Origin: Botrytis cinerea B05.10
Taxonomy: Eukaryota; Ascomycota; Leotiomycetes; Helotiales; Sclerotiniaceae
DNA: 64,000 nt
Direction of reading: 5' to 3'
Assembly: GCF_000143535.2 (NCBI RefSeq)
Contig: NC_037322.1
Coordinates: 620,001-684,000, forward strand
Numbering within the stretch: position 1 is the first letter of the stretch; each line of letters begins with the position of its first letter. The notes under the pieces are model-generated. The model did no database searches. It was not told the origin of the DNA and worked only from the letters and a program-made list of their open reading frames with translations. The position numbers were made by a program, and so were the translations under genes. This document shows positions 46,027 through 57,702 of this stretch, in pieces.

Positions 46027-46699
46027 GGCTGCGGATGACAGGTATGTAATAGTGTTGAAAGCTTTTGGGTCGTGGATTTGTTGAGTGATTGATCTGGGAA
46101 GTTTCTGCCATCCTTGGGCCAGTTATAGCCATGATAGCTAATATCTCCAACTCGCATTCACATTTCGTCTTCTATCTGCATACCTGATTTCGTCTCTGAA
46201 TGCTCAGCATCTTGTGAATCATTGCACCTCCCCTTTGGAAGGAGATCGAGTAGATGAAATGAATGGTTAATAACTTATCAATGATAATAAGAAGATTGCA
46301 AATACCAATAACTTCACGTCAGTATTCACAATCTTCCAATTGCAATATGACTTGAGTCGAGTTATTCACTTTTCGGCCTATGATTTCTGGAGTTTCAATC
46401 TCTCATCCCTCAACAAGATGAGGCTCGACCCGTTTTAAGTTTGTGAATGGGCCTGTCTAATAACTTTTTAATGCCATACCAGATGGAAATTGCCGTGAAG
46501 AGAAACTGGCGATTCAATCCTCGAATCAATCCATGCCAGTCAGGTGCAAGTCACGAGTGAATGGATATTCGCTCGCGTTTAGATTACCTAATATTATAAA
46601 AGTACCAACTCCGTACACATTTAACAAATTTTCTTTACTTATTTACCTTTCCGACCCATTTTCTATTACTCGTCAATATCTCCGACACCAATTTTCAGT
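46027..46699. other. Divergent promoter region
   Basis: Lies between the minus-strand Cys-rich gene and the plus-strand kinase-like gene. A TATAAAA at 46595-46601, about 100 bases upstream of the ATG at 46700, is a candidate TATA box for the latter. Confidence 0.5.
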
Positions 46700-48068
46700 A
46701 TGATTCCACGTGAAGATAGGTTTTGGTCAGAGGGCCAGAATCACCTTGGTGATGGTAAGAATGCTTACTGCAACGTCTGGGATTGGGATCAATTGCGCAT
46801 GATAAAAATAAAAGGCACACCGAAGGTATTTCCGATTTGTGAGGATAAAGAGGTTGCAATCCTGGCGCAATTTGCTGATCATCTATCTCCGGATGTTCGC
46901 GCGGTTGACGTTGACCATGATGGACTCATCTGTGGAGTTTCTACGGATCCAGAGGAGGACGAAACACTTTTCATTGCTTATCCTCCATTTTCGACCGTTG
47001 AATCGTTAGCTGGATGTCGTACAATCAAGCGTTCCCAGCTTAAAGAGCTCGATCGACTTGCACCATTTGTTGATCTTTCATCATACGAAGACGAGAACCG
47101 GAACACTCGAATGGTTGCCTTTAAATTCAATGTTTTGGAAAAGCCATTAAGAGTACAAATGGCCTGGAACGAAGTGAACCTTCTCAGAAGTCTGCCACCG
47201 CATCCCAACATATTACCCTTTGATGGCCTCGTTCTCGAAGACGTCGAGTCCCGTGTGATTGGTTTCACAACAAAATACATCCCAGGTGGAAGTCTGAGCA
47301 ACCCAAAGATACCTTTTCGATTTGAGTGGTTACAACAACTTACTGAAGTCGTCGATTTCCTGAACTTGAACTTGGGAATCATGCATCAAGATATTGCACC
47401 ACGAAACTTACTCATCGATCCCGATACAGAAAAGCTCCTTTTGTTCGACTTTGATAGGGCAGCATGTGGAAATTTTTGGTTGATGGATAATCGTGACGAC
47501 GTGAGCGGCGTGGTATATACCTTACATCAGCTCATAACAAACGACTCATACTTCACTGGGATCCCCCATTGGGAACGACATATGGACATGGTACAAAATC
47601 TCCCAGAATGGGTTTGCAACCGCGAACTGGACGCTGATGTTTCCGTATTCCGCGAGTTTTTAAATGAGTGGGTACAAAAACGACAATCTGACGGCATCAT
47701 GGAACAATATCTCAAGGCCCCTAACCGACCTACATGGCCGGAAAAGCCACCCGCTATATCTGACTATGATGTTCCTTTCGAAGGTGGCACAGATCTAGAA
47801 GGAGAGCCTGTGTTTATAACAGGACTTCGATTGAGACGCACTGCCATGGAACTCGGACAATATTGTTTTCGATGGGAGAGACCACCGCAGAGTAGATTGT
47901 CAAAAAAGTCTTGCGAGGAGAATGTGAATGGAATTGACCAGAAATTGCACAACGAGGGACAGGAGAAAGTTACAGGTAAGACTTTAATAGCAAAACTGTT
48001 TACTAGCTGTTAGTAACTTACTGATTTGACATTCCATTGCAGTTGCAGCCACCGAACCCGATGACTGA
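46700..48068 (+). CDS. Protein-kinase-like domain protein with altered catalytic motifs
   Basis: Exon 1 is 46700-47975 and exon 2 is 48043-48068; the 67-nt intron (GTAAGA..TTGCAG) ends the protein with VAATEPDD (433 aa). Without splicing the frame stops at 48013. Residues 1-130 form an N-terminal domain I do not recognise. The kinase-like part follows: VAFKF (possible ATP Lys, K142), a helix with NEVNLLRSLPPHPNILPF (Glu at about 158), hinge TKYIPGGSLSNP, catalytic loop HQDIAPRNLLI (229-239) and FDFDRA (249-254). The loop keeps D and N of HRDxxxxN but has Gln for Arg, and DFD replaces DFG. Fungal lineage-specific kinases often show such variants, so activity is uncertain. Confidence 0.75.
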
Positions 48069-48674
48069 GAGGGCCGAAAATCGACCGGAACGAATCTTCA
48101 AGAACGGAAATCTGTAATGACATTGCTGGATAGGAGTTTACGAGATATAAGGGACTCATGATCTAGAATCGTGACTAGGTCTGGCGTTATGGGAGGAAGG
48201 GTCTAGATGGAAGGAGTACCACATGGCTATATATGTGAGTGGCTATCCGGGTGATTTTCGGAGAAATGGCAGATTGACAGGGTGGGGTACATCGATTTTT
48301 CTCCTCTCCTCAGTATTTGCTTAGCTCGAGCTTCGAATTCCTAGATACTCAATGCCATTAGACTTTCCACGATAAATTGAACATCGCAGTCTATCTGCTG
48401 ATTGAGGTGTACTGTTATCTTCGGCATCTTAAACGTTGTGCTTTGATAGAGCCGTTATCGTTGGAAGTGGGGTTCATGCTTGTCTGCGGGGATACATAGA
48501 TTCACACGGATTGCCGTACGGAGTAAAGATATCCACGCCAAAGATATCCAAGCCAAAGGTATATCAAGCTTTGGATTCCTCATTTGCATGTCAGAAAGTA
48601 CTTTGGTCTGAGCCATAACTATCGTACATCAGCTCAGCTCAGGATTCATCAGTCCACAGAAGAAGTCTTCGATC
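48069..48674. other. Intergenic region
   Basis: Promoter region of the transporter gene; contains AAGATATCCACGCC/AAGATATCCAAGCC repeats at about 48526-48554. No gene. Confidence 0.6.
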
Positions 48675-50345
48675 ATGGCAATGTCACGTGTGAGGGAGTA
48701 CATCTCCCATCCCTACGAACATCCAGGAGAGAGAAAGCTGGTGCAGAAACTAGGTGCGTCCTTGGATCTATCATGCATGGCTCGTGCAGTCTATTCCTTG
48801 CTGTTCACAATCTCTAATACCTACAGATTTCTTCATTTTGACATTTTGCTGTTTATCTTATTTCACGAATTATTTAGATCGATCCAATTTGGCAAATGCT
48901 TATGTCAGTGGAATGAAGGAGGAGTTGGGGTTCGTTGGAAATCAATATAATCTCATTAATACCGTTTTTACTGTTGGGTATGTGTCAGGTCTCTTATGCA
49001 ATTCTTCATATGCTATGGCCGAAGCGTTTCTGTTTGACACCTGAATTCTCAACACACATAAAACTGGTTGTGATTTCGGGCACTTTACGAAACTTGCTAT
49101 CTGATATGTGTTCAGCTATGCTAATGGTATTCCAGATACATTATTGGACAAATCCCTAGCAATCTGGCACTCTACTACATCAAACCCCGCATTTTCTTCC
49201 CATCAATGATGGTTCTATGGGGCTGTCTCACTATGATCACTGCATCTGTTCATCACCCCCGAGATATAATGGCTATTCGTTTCTTCCAAGGTCTTGCCGA
49301 GAGTAGCACATTCGTCGGCACCCATTACATTCTCGGATCATGGTACACTCCTCGAGAGCTTGGAAAGCGCAGTGGCATCTTCACTTCTTCGGGCCTTGCT
49401 GGTACTATGTTTGGAGGTTTCATCCAAACTGGCATTCATTCATCATTGGATGGTGCAAAAGGAATGAGTGGCTGGCGCTGGCTTTTTATCATTGATGGAC
49501 TCATCACTCTCCCCATCGCCCTTTATGGCTTTCTTCTTTTCCCAGATACTCCAACCACAACATCCGCATTTTATCTCACCCAGACCGAACGTGATCTCGC
49601 TAAAACCCGTGTCCCAGAAGTACCTGAAAATCATCTCTGGAATCTCTCATTTCTTAAAACTGTCGTCACATCGTGGTACTGGTATGGCTTCGTTATTCTC
49701 TGGATTATTGCTGGAGAAAGCGAATCTTTCTCTTCAAACTCATTACTTTCATTATACATGAAATCTACAAACAGATACACAATTTCTCAACTAAACAACT
49801 ATCCTACTGGTGTTCCAGCTGTTGGTATAATATTTACCCTCTTCTGGGCAACTCTTACAGATTTTCTCAACGGAAAACGCTACCTGGTCGCTTATTTCAT
49901 TGCCATCACCGGAATCGTAACTTCCTCCATGATACTCACAACTTCTAATGTAGCAACGATATTTGCAGCATACTACTGGGCCGGTTCTGTCTACGCTTGC
50001 CAAGCAACCTTCTTCGCATGGGCTAATGAAGCTATGAGATTTGAAAACGATGCGTTGAGAGCAATAGTTATCGCAAGTATGAATTGTGGTAGCAATGCTG
50101 TGAATGCATGGTGGAGTTTATTATTTTACGGCGCGGTTGAAGCGCCTAAGTTTACGAAGGGAATGTGGGCGATGATCGGAACGTGTATTGCTCTTGCAAT
50201 TTGGACTACGGTTTTGTTGTGGGGGTTAAAGCGAGTCGACAGGAAACGAGAGGCTGCTGCTGTGCTGGGAAGAACACGGGCTGAGAGTGATGATCTAGAG
50301 GTGGCTGAGAGTGGCGAAAGGGATTTGGACAGTAAGATACCTTGA
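48675..50345 (+). CDS. MFS transporter, anion:cation symporter family (Dal5/Fen2/Liz1-like)
   Basis: Exons 48675-48753, 48827-48977 and 49136-50345 are in phase across introns of 73 and 158 nt (479 aa). Diagnostic sequences are [17 protein letters not shown] in the first membrane segment, [22 protein letters not shown] and [10 protein letters not shown]. The family signature for allantoate/pantothenate/nicotinate-type permeases is D-R-x-N-x-x-N-A. The second intron joins GY to [20 protein letters not shown], the family's usual helix-2 sequence. Around twelve hydrophobic segments can be counted, and length matches the family. The substrate is not determinable from motifs; a carboxylate or vitamin precursor is likely. 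It sits beside a cytochrome P450 relic, so it may have belonged to a small metabolic group. Confidence 0.88.
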
Positions 50346-50510
50346 TATCGTCATGGTAGCAGCTCATGGTGGCACGATGATGTTTTTATATCTGCGAACA
50401 TGATAGGATTGTGATCGCACATTTCAAATTTGAATAGGAGGAATAATATTAAGATAGCACGTGATAGCACGAAGTAGCCTATTAATACTCAAAGTCTCAA
50501 ACAGGAATGT

Positions 50511-50840
50511 TCATGTGCCCACGTTAGTATTTATCTTTAAGGATGTCTTTGAGAGATTTGTCCATCTGAGGGCCTTGAAATCAATATTATTTTCTGTTGA
50601 GACATCTCTCGTGAAAGCGCTCGTACTCGTAGCAGCGTCTAGATTAACAATCTTCTTTGTCTTAGAAAACTCTATGATGCGATCGCAGAACTTTTGCACG
50701 TTCTGAAGAATCAAAATTTGTTTACTAGCAATTTGAAATTTGGAAAGGAAGGGCTCAGAGGCAGCCGACGAACCTTATGAATATCGTGATCAGTGGTGTA
50801 AATAATAGCTCCTCCTGCCGAGAAGCTATTCAGAGCTCAA
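50511..50840 (-). pseudogene. Cytochrome P450 relic
   Basis: On the minus strand ALNSFSAGGAIIYTTDHDIH is followed by KVRRLPLSPSF and, after a one-frame shift near 50740, IASKQILILQNVQKFCDRII and EFSKTKKIVNL, ending at a TGA (50513-50511). The order DHDxHxxRR, SPSF..., SKxxI, C-D-R is the N-terminal C-helix region of fungal P450s (trichodiene-oxygenase-like class). Only this portion is recognisable; no I-helix or heme Cys motif is present. The frameshift and truncation make it non-functional. It lies about 165 bases downstream of the MFS gene on the opposite strand. Confidence 0.68.
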
Positions 50841-52253
50841 GCATACTTGTGTCAATGACTATCTTGATAATAGTTTTTTTCGAAGAAATTAGACCTTCAA
50901 GAATAACAAGTTAAAACATTAACCCATATTGAATACAGCAAAGGATATAGTCATAAACCCTACTGCATTTCTTGTACATTTAAATAATCTTAAATCTATA
51001 TTGTCGATTTTCAAAGTTATCATAGTAGGCTTCATAGTACCACATGTAGCGGCTAGTTTTCGCCCTAGAAATTGAGCAAGAGGGTGTAGAAATAAGCGGT
51101 AAAAAACAAGATTACCGAAGTAAACGGCAATGATTGCAGAAATCTTCTGTAACGACAGTTAGGTAGTTATACTCTTTACTTGATATATTTCTGTTGTCCA
51201 AATCTCGACCTCAAAGTCGTAGGGAAACTCAGAGAATGGCCATGGTACAGTTAGGTGGAAGGTTGCGGATGGTAAACAAGCAGTGGGTAAGCTACAGTTG
51301 TTTCCGAGATAAAATCCCTAACACTCGTCTAACATGACTACCCAGGTACCCGATCATTATGAGCTCTGTGTACATCGACTTTGAAACGAATGGAGTTCGG
51401 AAGCCGTCGCGTGAGAAACTTGACATACTGCATGACTAGTATAGTTTCCAGTGATTAGGAATACAGTCCAGAGATCAACAGCTTTGAATACCTCAGTTGA
51501 AGTAGTATATTACAAAAGTCTGAAAGCTTGAAATTAATTCCCATCTCAAGCCGCTGGGAGCTCAAAATGGGAAAGATTGTATTCCACCTACCTCCTAGTT
51601 CGGACCACGATACTGTGAACATGAGGTATGCGGAACGGCGAGTTTGTAAAGCATTGACTAGGGGTATTTCGGTAATTTGCTACTCGATTCTCTCCATAGA
51701 AAAGGGGGAGATACTGAATTGGAGGAGTTGAGATAAGATCTTCGTGATCAAGAATCAACTCTCTATAAATCAAGATTTCAATCATTTTGTAGTGTTGAGT
51801 TTGACGCTGAATATATCAGCAGGTGCCAAGATAGTTAATTTGAGTATTAATTGTCTTCTTAAATTTTGAATCTGAGAGGCAGATTTGATTTGTAGTCATG
51901 ATCAATCCGATTGTAACTAATGAATGGATATTATACATCTAGAAGATATATTAATTATTCAGACTAGAGTTGCATTCAACTATATGAATTCAAATAATAT
52001 GCAGTATAGGATATCAACTGACAGTGTGAAATTACGCTCGCTTTATTGTGAGACTATCTACTAATATGTACAAGAAATCAAGATAGTCCCACGCTATCAT
52101 ATCCTCGACTCTTCATTTCCTAATCCTTCACACTCCAGGAACAACTCTCCTTCTCCGTTCTTCCTCCGTAGCATATACAAAACCCCCCACAGTCCATGAT
52201 ATCAACCTCCATTCTCGTGTCAAATCCCACGAGACCAACAATCTGGGGTCATT
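50841..52253. other. AT-rich region without genes
   Basis: Mostly AT-rich with scattered stops in all frames. No further P450 exons could be recognised upstream of the relic. A frame at 51528-51731 has no coding character. Confidence 0.5.
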
Positions 52254-52946
52254 TTAAAATTCAAAGCTTGACTCCCTAACAAACTCCTCATATCTTCTCA
52301 AACGTACTTGCGAGCCGATCAAAGTCTGCATATCGTCCATCACCTCAGACTTCTCTAAGATGTTGACGATGTTCTGCCGTGCTTGTCCTCTATAGGCCTT
52401 ACCACAAGCGGCGATTTCATCCACACAGCTGGCTTTGCGGCAGCTGTATCATTGTGGATAGAGATCAATCATTACTTTTAGGAGAGCGCTCACGTCGTCT
52501 CCGGGACTGCTGTTGTTAGAGAAAGTACCCCTAGAAGGTAGAATTATGTGCGGTGACTTAGTACGATCGACTTTGCGGGTGAGATCGTGAGTGATTCTAG
52601 TCGTAACAGCAAAAGCACCTAATGAAGAGGCAGTTTTAAAACGGAGAGAAAATTTTGGTGTGAGGCTTAAGTTGTGATTTTCTCGAACGATCTTTGTGTC
52701 TTGCGGAAAAGTGTTCTTGAAGAAATAGCCGTGAAATCAGGAAAATATTAAATCCAAAGATTTGAGAGATAATCTTTCATGGTTATTGTTATCCATTTTC
52801 CTCAAAAAAGTTTGATCTTGATGATTCTTGATACGGTGTAGAATTTCTTCTTGTAAAACTTTGTTTTCATCTCCGGATGGTTTGAGGCTATGGCGAATGG
52901 CTTGAATCAAATCGGAAGTGTCGTATTTGTATGGCCTGGCAAACAC
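52254..52946 (-). pseudogene. Paralog of the gene at 53210-54508, broken by two TGA codons
   Basis: One minus-strand frame runs from about 52946 to a TAA at 52256-52254, interrupted by TGA at 52739-52737 and 52451-52449. Its segments MIDLYPQ, YSCRKASCVDEIAACGKAYR and AFAVTTRITHDLTRK align in order with MIDLFIQYYSCRKDRCWSDK and AYAFVANVSADFVKRDD of the neighbouring gene. Both stops fall at conserved aligned positions. The left end was FARPYKYDTSDLIQAIRHSL or beyond. The Cys pair YSCRK..C is shared by both copies. Function unknown for the family. This is a tandem duplicate that has decayed. Confidence 0.72.
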
Positions 52947-53209
52947 AAATGGTCCCGATGATCTCGTGGCGGTGTATTATTGATGTTTGCAAGGCATGTC
53001 CACTTCACCACGTGCTCGTGTGATATGAATATTGTTTGTGGAGTTTGAACTGGATATACAAATGGTACTGACTAATGAAGCAATATAGACATACCAACTC
53101 AACATATGTAAGCAGCACGAATGAATGAATCAAAGTGTGAAATCACACTAGCTTTATTTATCAAGTAATTATACAGTGAGAATGAAAAAAAAAAAAACCT
53201 CAAAAGCTA

Positions 53210-54508
53210 TCATTCCCTTCTTTTCCTTCTTCCTCCAAATAGAGATCTCATTCTCCCAGAGGGAGGCTCTGAACCCCCGTATCGAGACTCTCTAGTTTCA
53301 GTACGAATCTCTGGCCCTCTGGAACGAGATGTAGCTGCTCTAGAACGAGGTTCTCTCTCTTCAGATATTCCCTCAAGACGATATCCCCCCACCCCAGAGG
53401 GAGATACTCTCATTTCAAAACGAGGTCCTGTTATTTCAGAACGAGAACGAATGGGCTCATTCATAGCCCGACTCTCATGTCTATCCAGAAACCAATCGAG
53501 CTCAATCAGAGCCCTCTCTTGGTACCTAATCCTAGCTTCATTCTCCTTCTTCTCTTGGGCAGCTTTGACATATGTCAGTTGACTATCTGGTGCCCAGCCC
53601 CACGTCTCAATCGCGCGACGGAGTAACAGATTCTCAAGTTTGTTAAGCTCTCCCAAATCCCAATGGCTCAATTCCCATTCATAATCTTCCTTCCTTCTCA
53701 AATTGATAGGGCTTCCAAGTGCTCTTTCTGTGGATCTCATCGTGGACGATGTTTCGAAACGATATGCAATAATTTGCCACGCTTCGCCTCTATGCATCTT
53801 GCCATGAGTAAATTTATCACTCCAGCATCGATCTTTTCTACAACTGTAGTATTGTATAAATAGATCAATCATTGATCCCAAGAGACTACCGACTTGATCT
53901 TCCCAAGGCACTAGCTGCTAAACGCCCGAATGATCAAGGTGGCTAGAAATGACGTTGATTGTGGGAGGCAGGAATTGTCGATCGTCCCTCTTGACAAAAT
54001 CTGCAGAAACATTTGCGACAAAAGCATAGGCAGCAACCAACAAGGTTCTTTCGGGGAGATGAACCCTGTGCCCAAGATTGGAGATTGAACTGTCTCCCTG
54101 AAAAACCATGGTGTTGGATGGAAGTGCACTCATGAAAAAAATGGCGTTGAAGATTGAGAAGAGCCATGTGAGGTCTACTTCTGTGGCGCGATAATGACTG
54201 CCCGCTGGTGGATGAGGCTGGAGACACCCGTAGTGGCGTGGGAAAGTGTAGCTGTCTGGGAAAGCGGAACGATCACGTAACCGGTCAAGTGCGGTACGCT
54301 TACGACCAAGCGCAGTATCAAGAGCACCACTAGACACATTAATTGTTCTTTCAAGAAATCTCGTTAGAGTGAGTACATCATTAATTCCGGGATGTGGAAC
54401 TCCTCCTCCTTTTCTTATCAAATCTTTGACATCGATAACTTCGTGTCTGTGATTTTGAGGTGCCATTCCTGGGCGCATACTCTGGGAACCATTATTCCGA
54501 TAAGCCAT
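53210..54508 (-). pseudogene. Unknown protein split by one in-frame TAG (likely decayed gene)
   Basis: Two frames, 54508-53918 (196 codons) and 53911-53210, are the same frame separated by a single TAG at 53920-53918 followed by CAG CTA GTG. Read together they would encode about 432 residues. The N-terminal half contains INDVLTLTRFLERTINVSSG, a hydrophobic stretch LFSIFNAIFFMSALPS and RTLLVAAYAFVANVSADF. The C-terminal half has SMIDLFIQYYSCRKDRCWSD and a helical, Arg/Ser-rich tail. TAG in a CAG-rich position fits one C-to-T change. A 36-nt intron (GTCATT..TTTAG) could remove the stop but would be unusually short with a weak donor. A paralog with its own stops lies next door. Function unknown. 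Confidence 0.6.
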
Positions 54509-57500
54509 GCTGAGATATGGGGGTTGGGGGTGGAAGATTGATTTGGATCTAGTATTGCGGTTTGGTATATGCTGTTTCGCACCCTATACAATTTCGATTT
54601 GTTGAGGCTTGATGTGTAGAATGAATATTGAAGGATGTCTTGTTGCTTGTGAACATTGAAAAGCATAAACGGAGGAGCGAATTATAAGCAATTTAAAAGG
54701 ATCAGAGCCACTGGAGCAATGACTGGAGTTCACTACGTATACTTCGAATCATATCTCATCCAGGACTAGAGTCATACCCATGTACATTATGACTGAGGAA
54801 TTCACTCCAATAATCACTGAATAGTACTCGTTTCTATGAAAATGAACTCTCAGTCTCCGTGGTTTTGACCAACGATGAATATAATATTTGAGTTCTGAAA
54901 TTGCATTTCATTATTGGGTCTTTGATTCTCTCATTAAACCCTCTCTTTTTTTTTGATATCATCGTGGAGGGCTTCCAAGTACTTGTTGTTATTTACTGAT
55001 ATTATAACTTATATTAAATTAGAGAAAGGTAGTCTCAATATGAGTTATCAAAGCCGCGTGCAGGCTCGAGTCCCCAAATATTTCAGTCTTTGCATTTCTA
55101 AGCATGGAATTTCCGAAAGCATCTATTAGAAATAGGCCACAGGAGGCAGAAACAGCCCTAGTTAGCTATCGGCTAGTTACAAAGACTTCTCTGTTGTACT
55201 GATCGTAATTTGACAGCGCATCATCCTGATATTCGTCGCAAAACTAGAGATTTGAGCTACTACGCTTCATCTCTCAAAGTAATCAATATGAACAGCCATA
55301 ATCTAGCTATACAAGCTATTCCCTGAGACAGCATAAATGATGACGGAATACTCATACCGTACTGGGAAGGGTTTGCGGGAAGTGCGTTAAACGGATATGA
55401 TTTTTTTGATATTCTGATTAAGCTTTGAGTAGTCGATGAAACCTGCCAAATTTGATGTTACCCGCATGAAAACTACTGCTAGTTGACTCATCGCCAGATA
55501 ACATCTTTCAGCGCGGAACCGGAGCTCCAACAGCGCCCTCAAACGCTCGCCATGTTGATAATTCTTCAAAGCCACTCGAGTGAAGCAAACAGATATGTCA
55601 AACATTAATAAGAACAGTTAGTGAGTAGCTATGCTGTGACTTTAGCTCAAAATGTATAAATAGTGTGTTCGGTTGGCGTTAATGCTATGCTCGTCATTGT
55701 GAGGCTACGTGCCGTTTGGAGAGTGCAGGCGGGGGTGCTGTTCTAGATCATAATGTTCAATGTCTAGGAAAAGAAACAAACATGACTTATTTACTAGTAC
55801 TGGCGACTATCCCCTTAAAGAGCATCGGCCGAACCTTAGTACTGATGTACACTACCGAGCTACTTAAAACCTAAAAGGGGTAAACAGGTGTAGGCAGAGT
55901 CAGAATGCGGGGTAAAATGCGGAAATGTTCAACGTTATTTTGCATGACAATCGCGATATCAATTTGTAGGTCTTATCTACTCGTTATACTCATCACCCAT
56001 AATTACAAAACAATAGAGTGATGGATATTCGCCCTCCCTTACCGTATTACTACCTTTCACGAAACCATTACAGATATTATCTACACGGCATTTATTGCTA
56101 TAGCCGGCTGGATAGCGTGTCTATTTTTGAACCTCTTGCTTGTTTGCTTGTTTGCTTTCTTTTTCTCAACACTAGCTGAAGCTGAATCATAACCACCACC
56201 TATTTGAGCTCACTAAGTTGTCGACCTCACTAGGCGTCAATAACAGTCTTTACTTCATCGATTCGGATTTTTTCTATGACATGATAGCTTTCGTCGATGC
56301 TAAGATTCACAATTTGAGTGTGAGTGCTGATGTTTGGCGGATGCATTATTTACAACAGTCAGCCGAGAAAATCGTAATGTTGATGGCGGCAGTCGATAAG
56401 GAAATCCCCATTCCTGGCGGATGGACTAGGATTTAACAAGTAAGAACTAGGTGAGGTTAGCAGATGTCTATTAGTCTTGATTTTGATTAGTCGCGCAACT
56501 ACGACGCAGCGACAAGCCACCCCTAATGCTATTGTGACGACTTCTGAGTGATTCTCTGATAAAATAGGGGCTCAACAGTCAGATTGACGATGCAGAGCAG
56601 GATGGCAATGTCATGAATGGAGTTAGAGCCAACAAATCAACAGTCTCCAGCCCCAATTTAATTTACGAATCCTCCATTGAACATGCGAAAATCAATTGTG
56701 TCAGCGGCAAACCCTGTGCTCTGTACGGAAGTTACGGAAAATCTGCCAACGATGTACCGGTAAGACGGTTTTCCGCTCCTTCTCATCTGAAAAGGGTTTT
56801 CACAAGTGGATCTTCCTCGCCCTGTGGATCTCAAAGATGGCCCCGGGCCAATTTAATATAAATCCCCATGAGAAACGAAGTGGAAAGCGAGTGGGCTGAG
56901 CTCCAAGCTCTCACAGCCGTATCAAATACGTGCTCTATAGGCTCCAATCAGCTATACTTTATGGCAGGTCGAGTCGGTATTCAACGATAGTAATTTATCA
57001 GATCATGGTTATAAGTGGTTAGTCCTGGCGGCTGGACAGGATGAGCTGACCTAACCTGCGTGCCGGCACAGGAGTAAACTTACTTTGACGTGAGTAGAAA
57101 TTGGCACTGATAGGTCGAATTCCGTGAAACCCGAGAGTGGAATTCTTATTACTTCACGTTAAAAGTTCATGCCAGCGAGGTGCAGAAAAAAAACAATGGG
57201 TCGTCAGAAGAAAGCAGCAATTGGGCTGTGTTGGCGAACCAAAGGGGATATCATGTGTATGATTGAATGGTAATTAATATACCTGGATGACATTTGGTAC
57301 CATCGTGCTACTGACTGCTTTATATACCTGGCCTTTCCCATTTCGACTCTCATTTTCTACTTTGAATTTCCCGAATCGTCTACTTCGTGTGTTTGTGTTG
57401 ACACACGTGATCCCCCCTTGTTATACCGTACAGGGCTACTGAGTGTATTTCTATATTCATTCCTCATCTAGCCATTTCATAACGCTCTTCATTTATAAAC

Positions 57501-57702
57501 GCGTATCTAATCCGTGATTCACATCTACACGCCAAGCCATTCACTGTTGGGGCGTGTCTAAGATTGGGTCGTGTTGATTTTTTTATTTAATCTCCACTAA
57601 TCGCTAATCTTACTGTACCGCATTAAAACAGATCTTATTTAAGCTCCGTCGCACGAGAAAAATAAAACTGGCGAAGTTGACACTTTGGTCAAAGCAACCA
57701 TC
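54509..57702. other. Long gene-poor region upstream of the desaturase gene
   Basis: Starts with the leader of the preceding minus-strand gene. Minus-strand frame 55387-55605 (YQHGERLRALLELRFRAERC) and plus-strand frames 56218-56436 and 56613-56861 have some coding-like residues but no splice or domain support. Bases from about 57300 to 57702 should be the desaturase promoter. Confidence 0.5.

Noticed and set aside
55387..55605. 72-codon minus-strand frame with coding-like helix
   Set aside because: No homology recognised and no flanking exons; left as intergenic.
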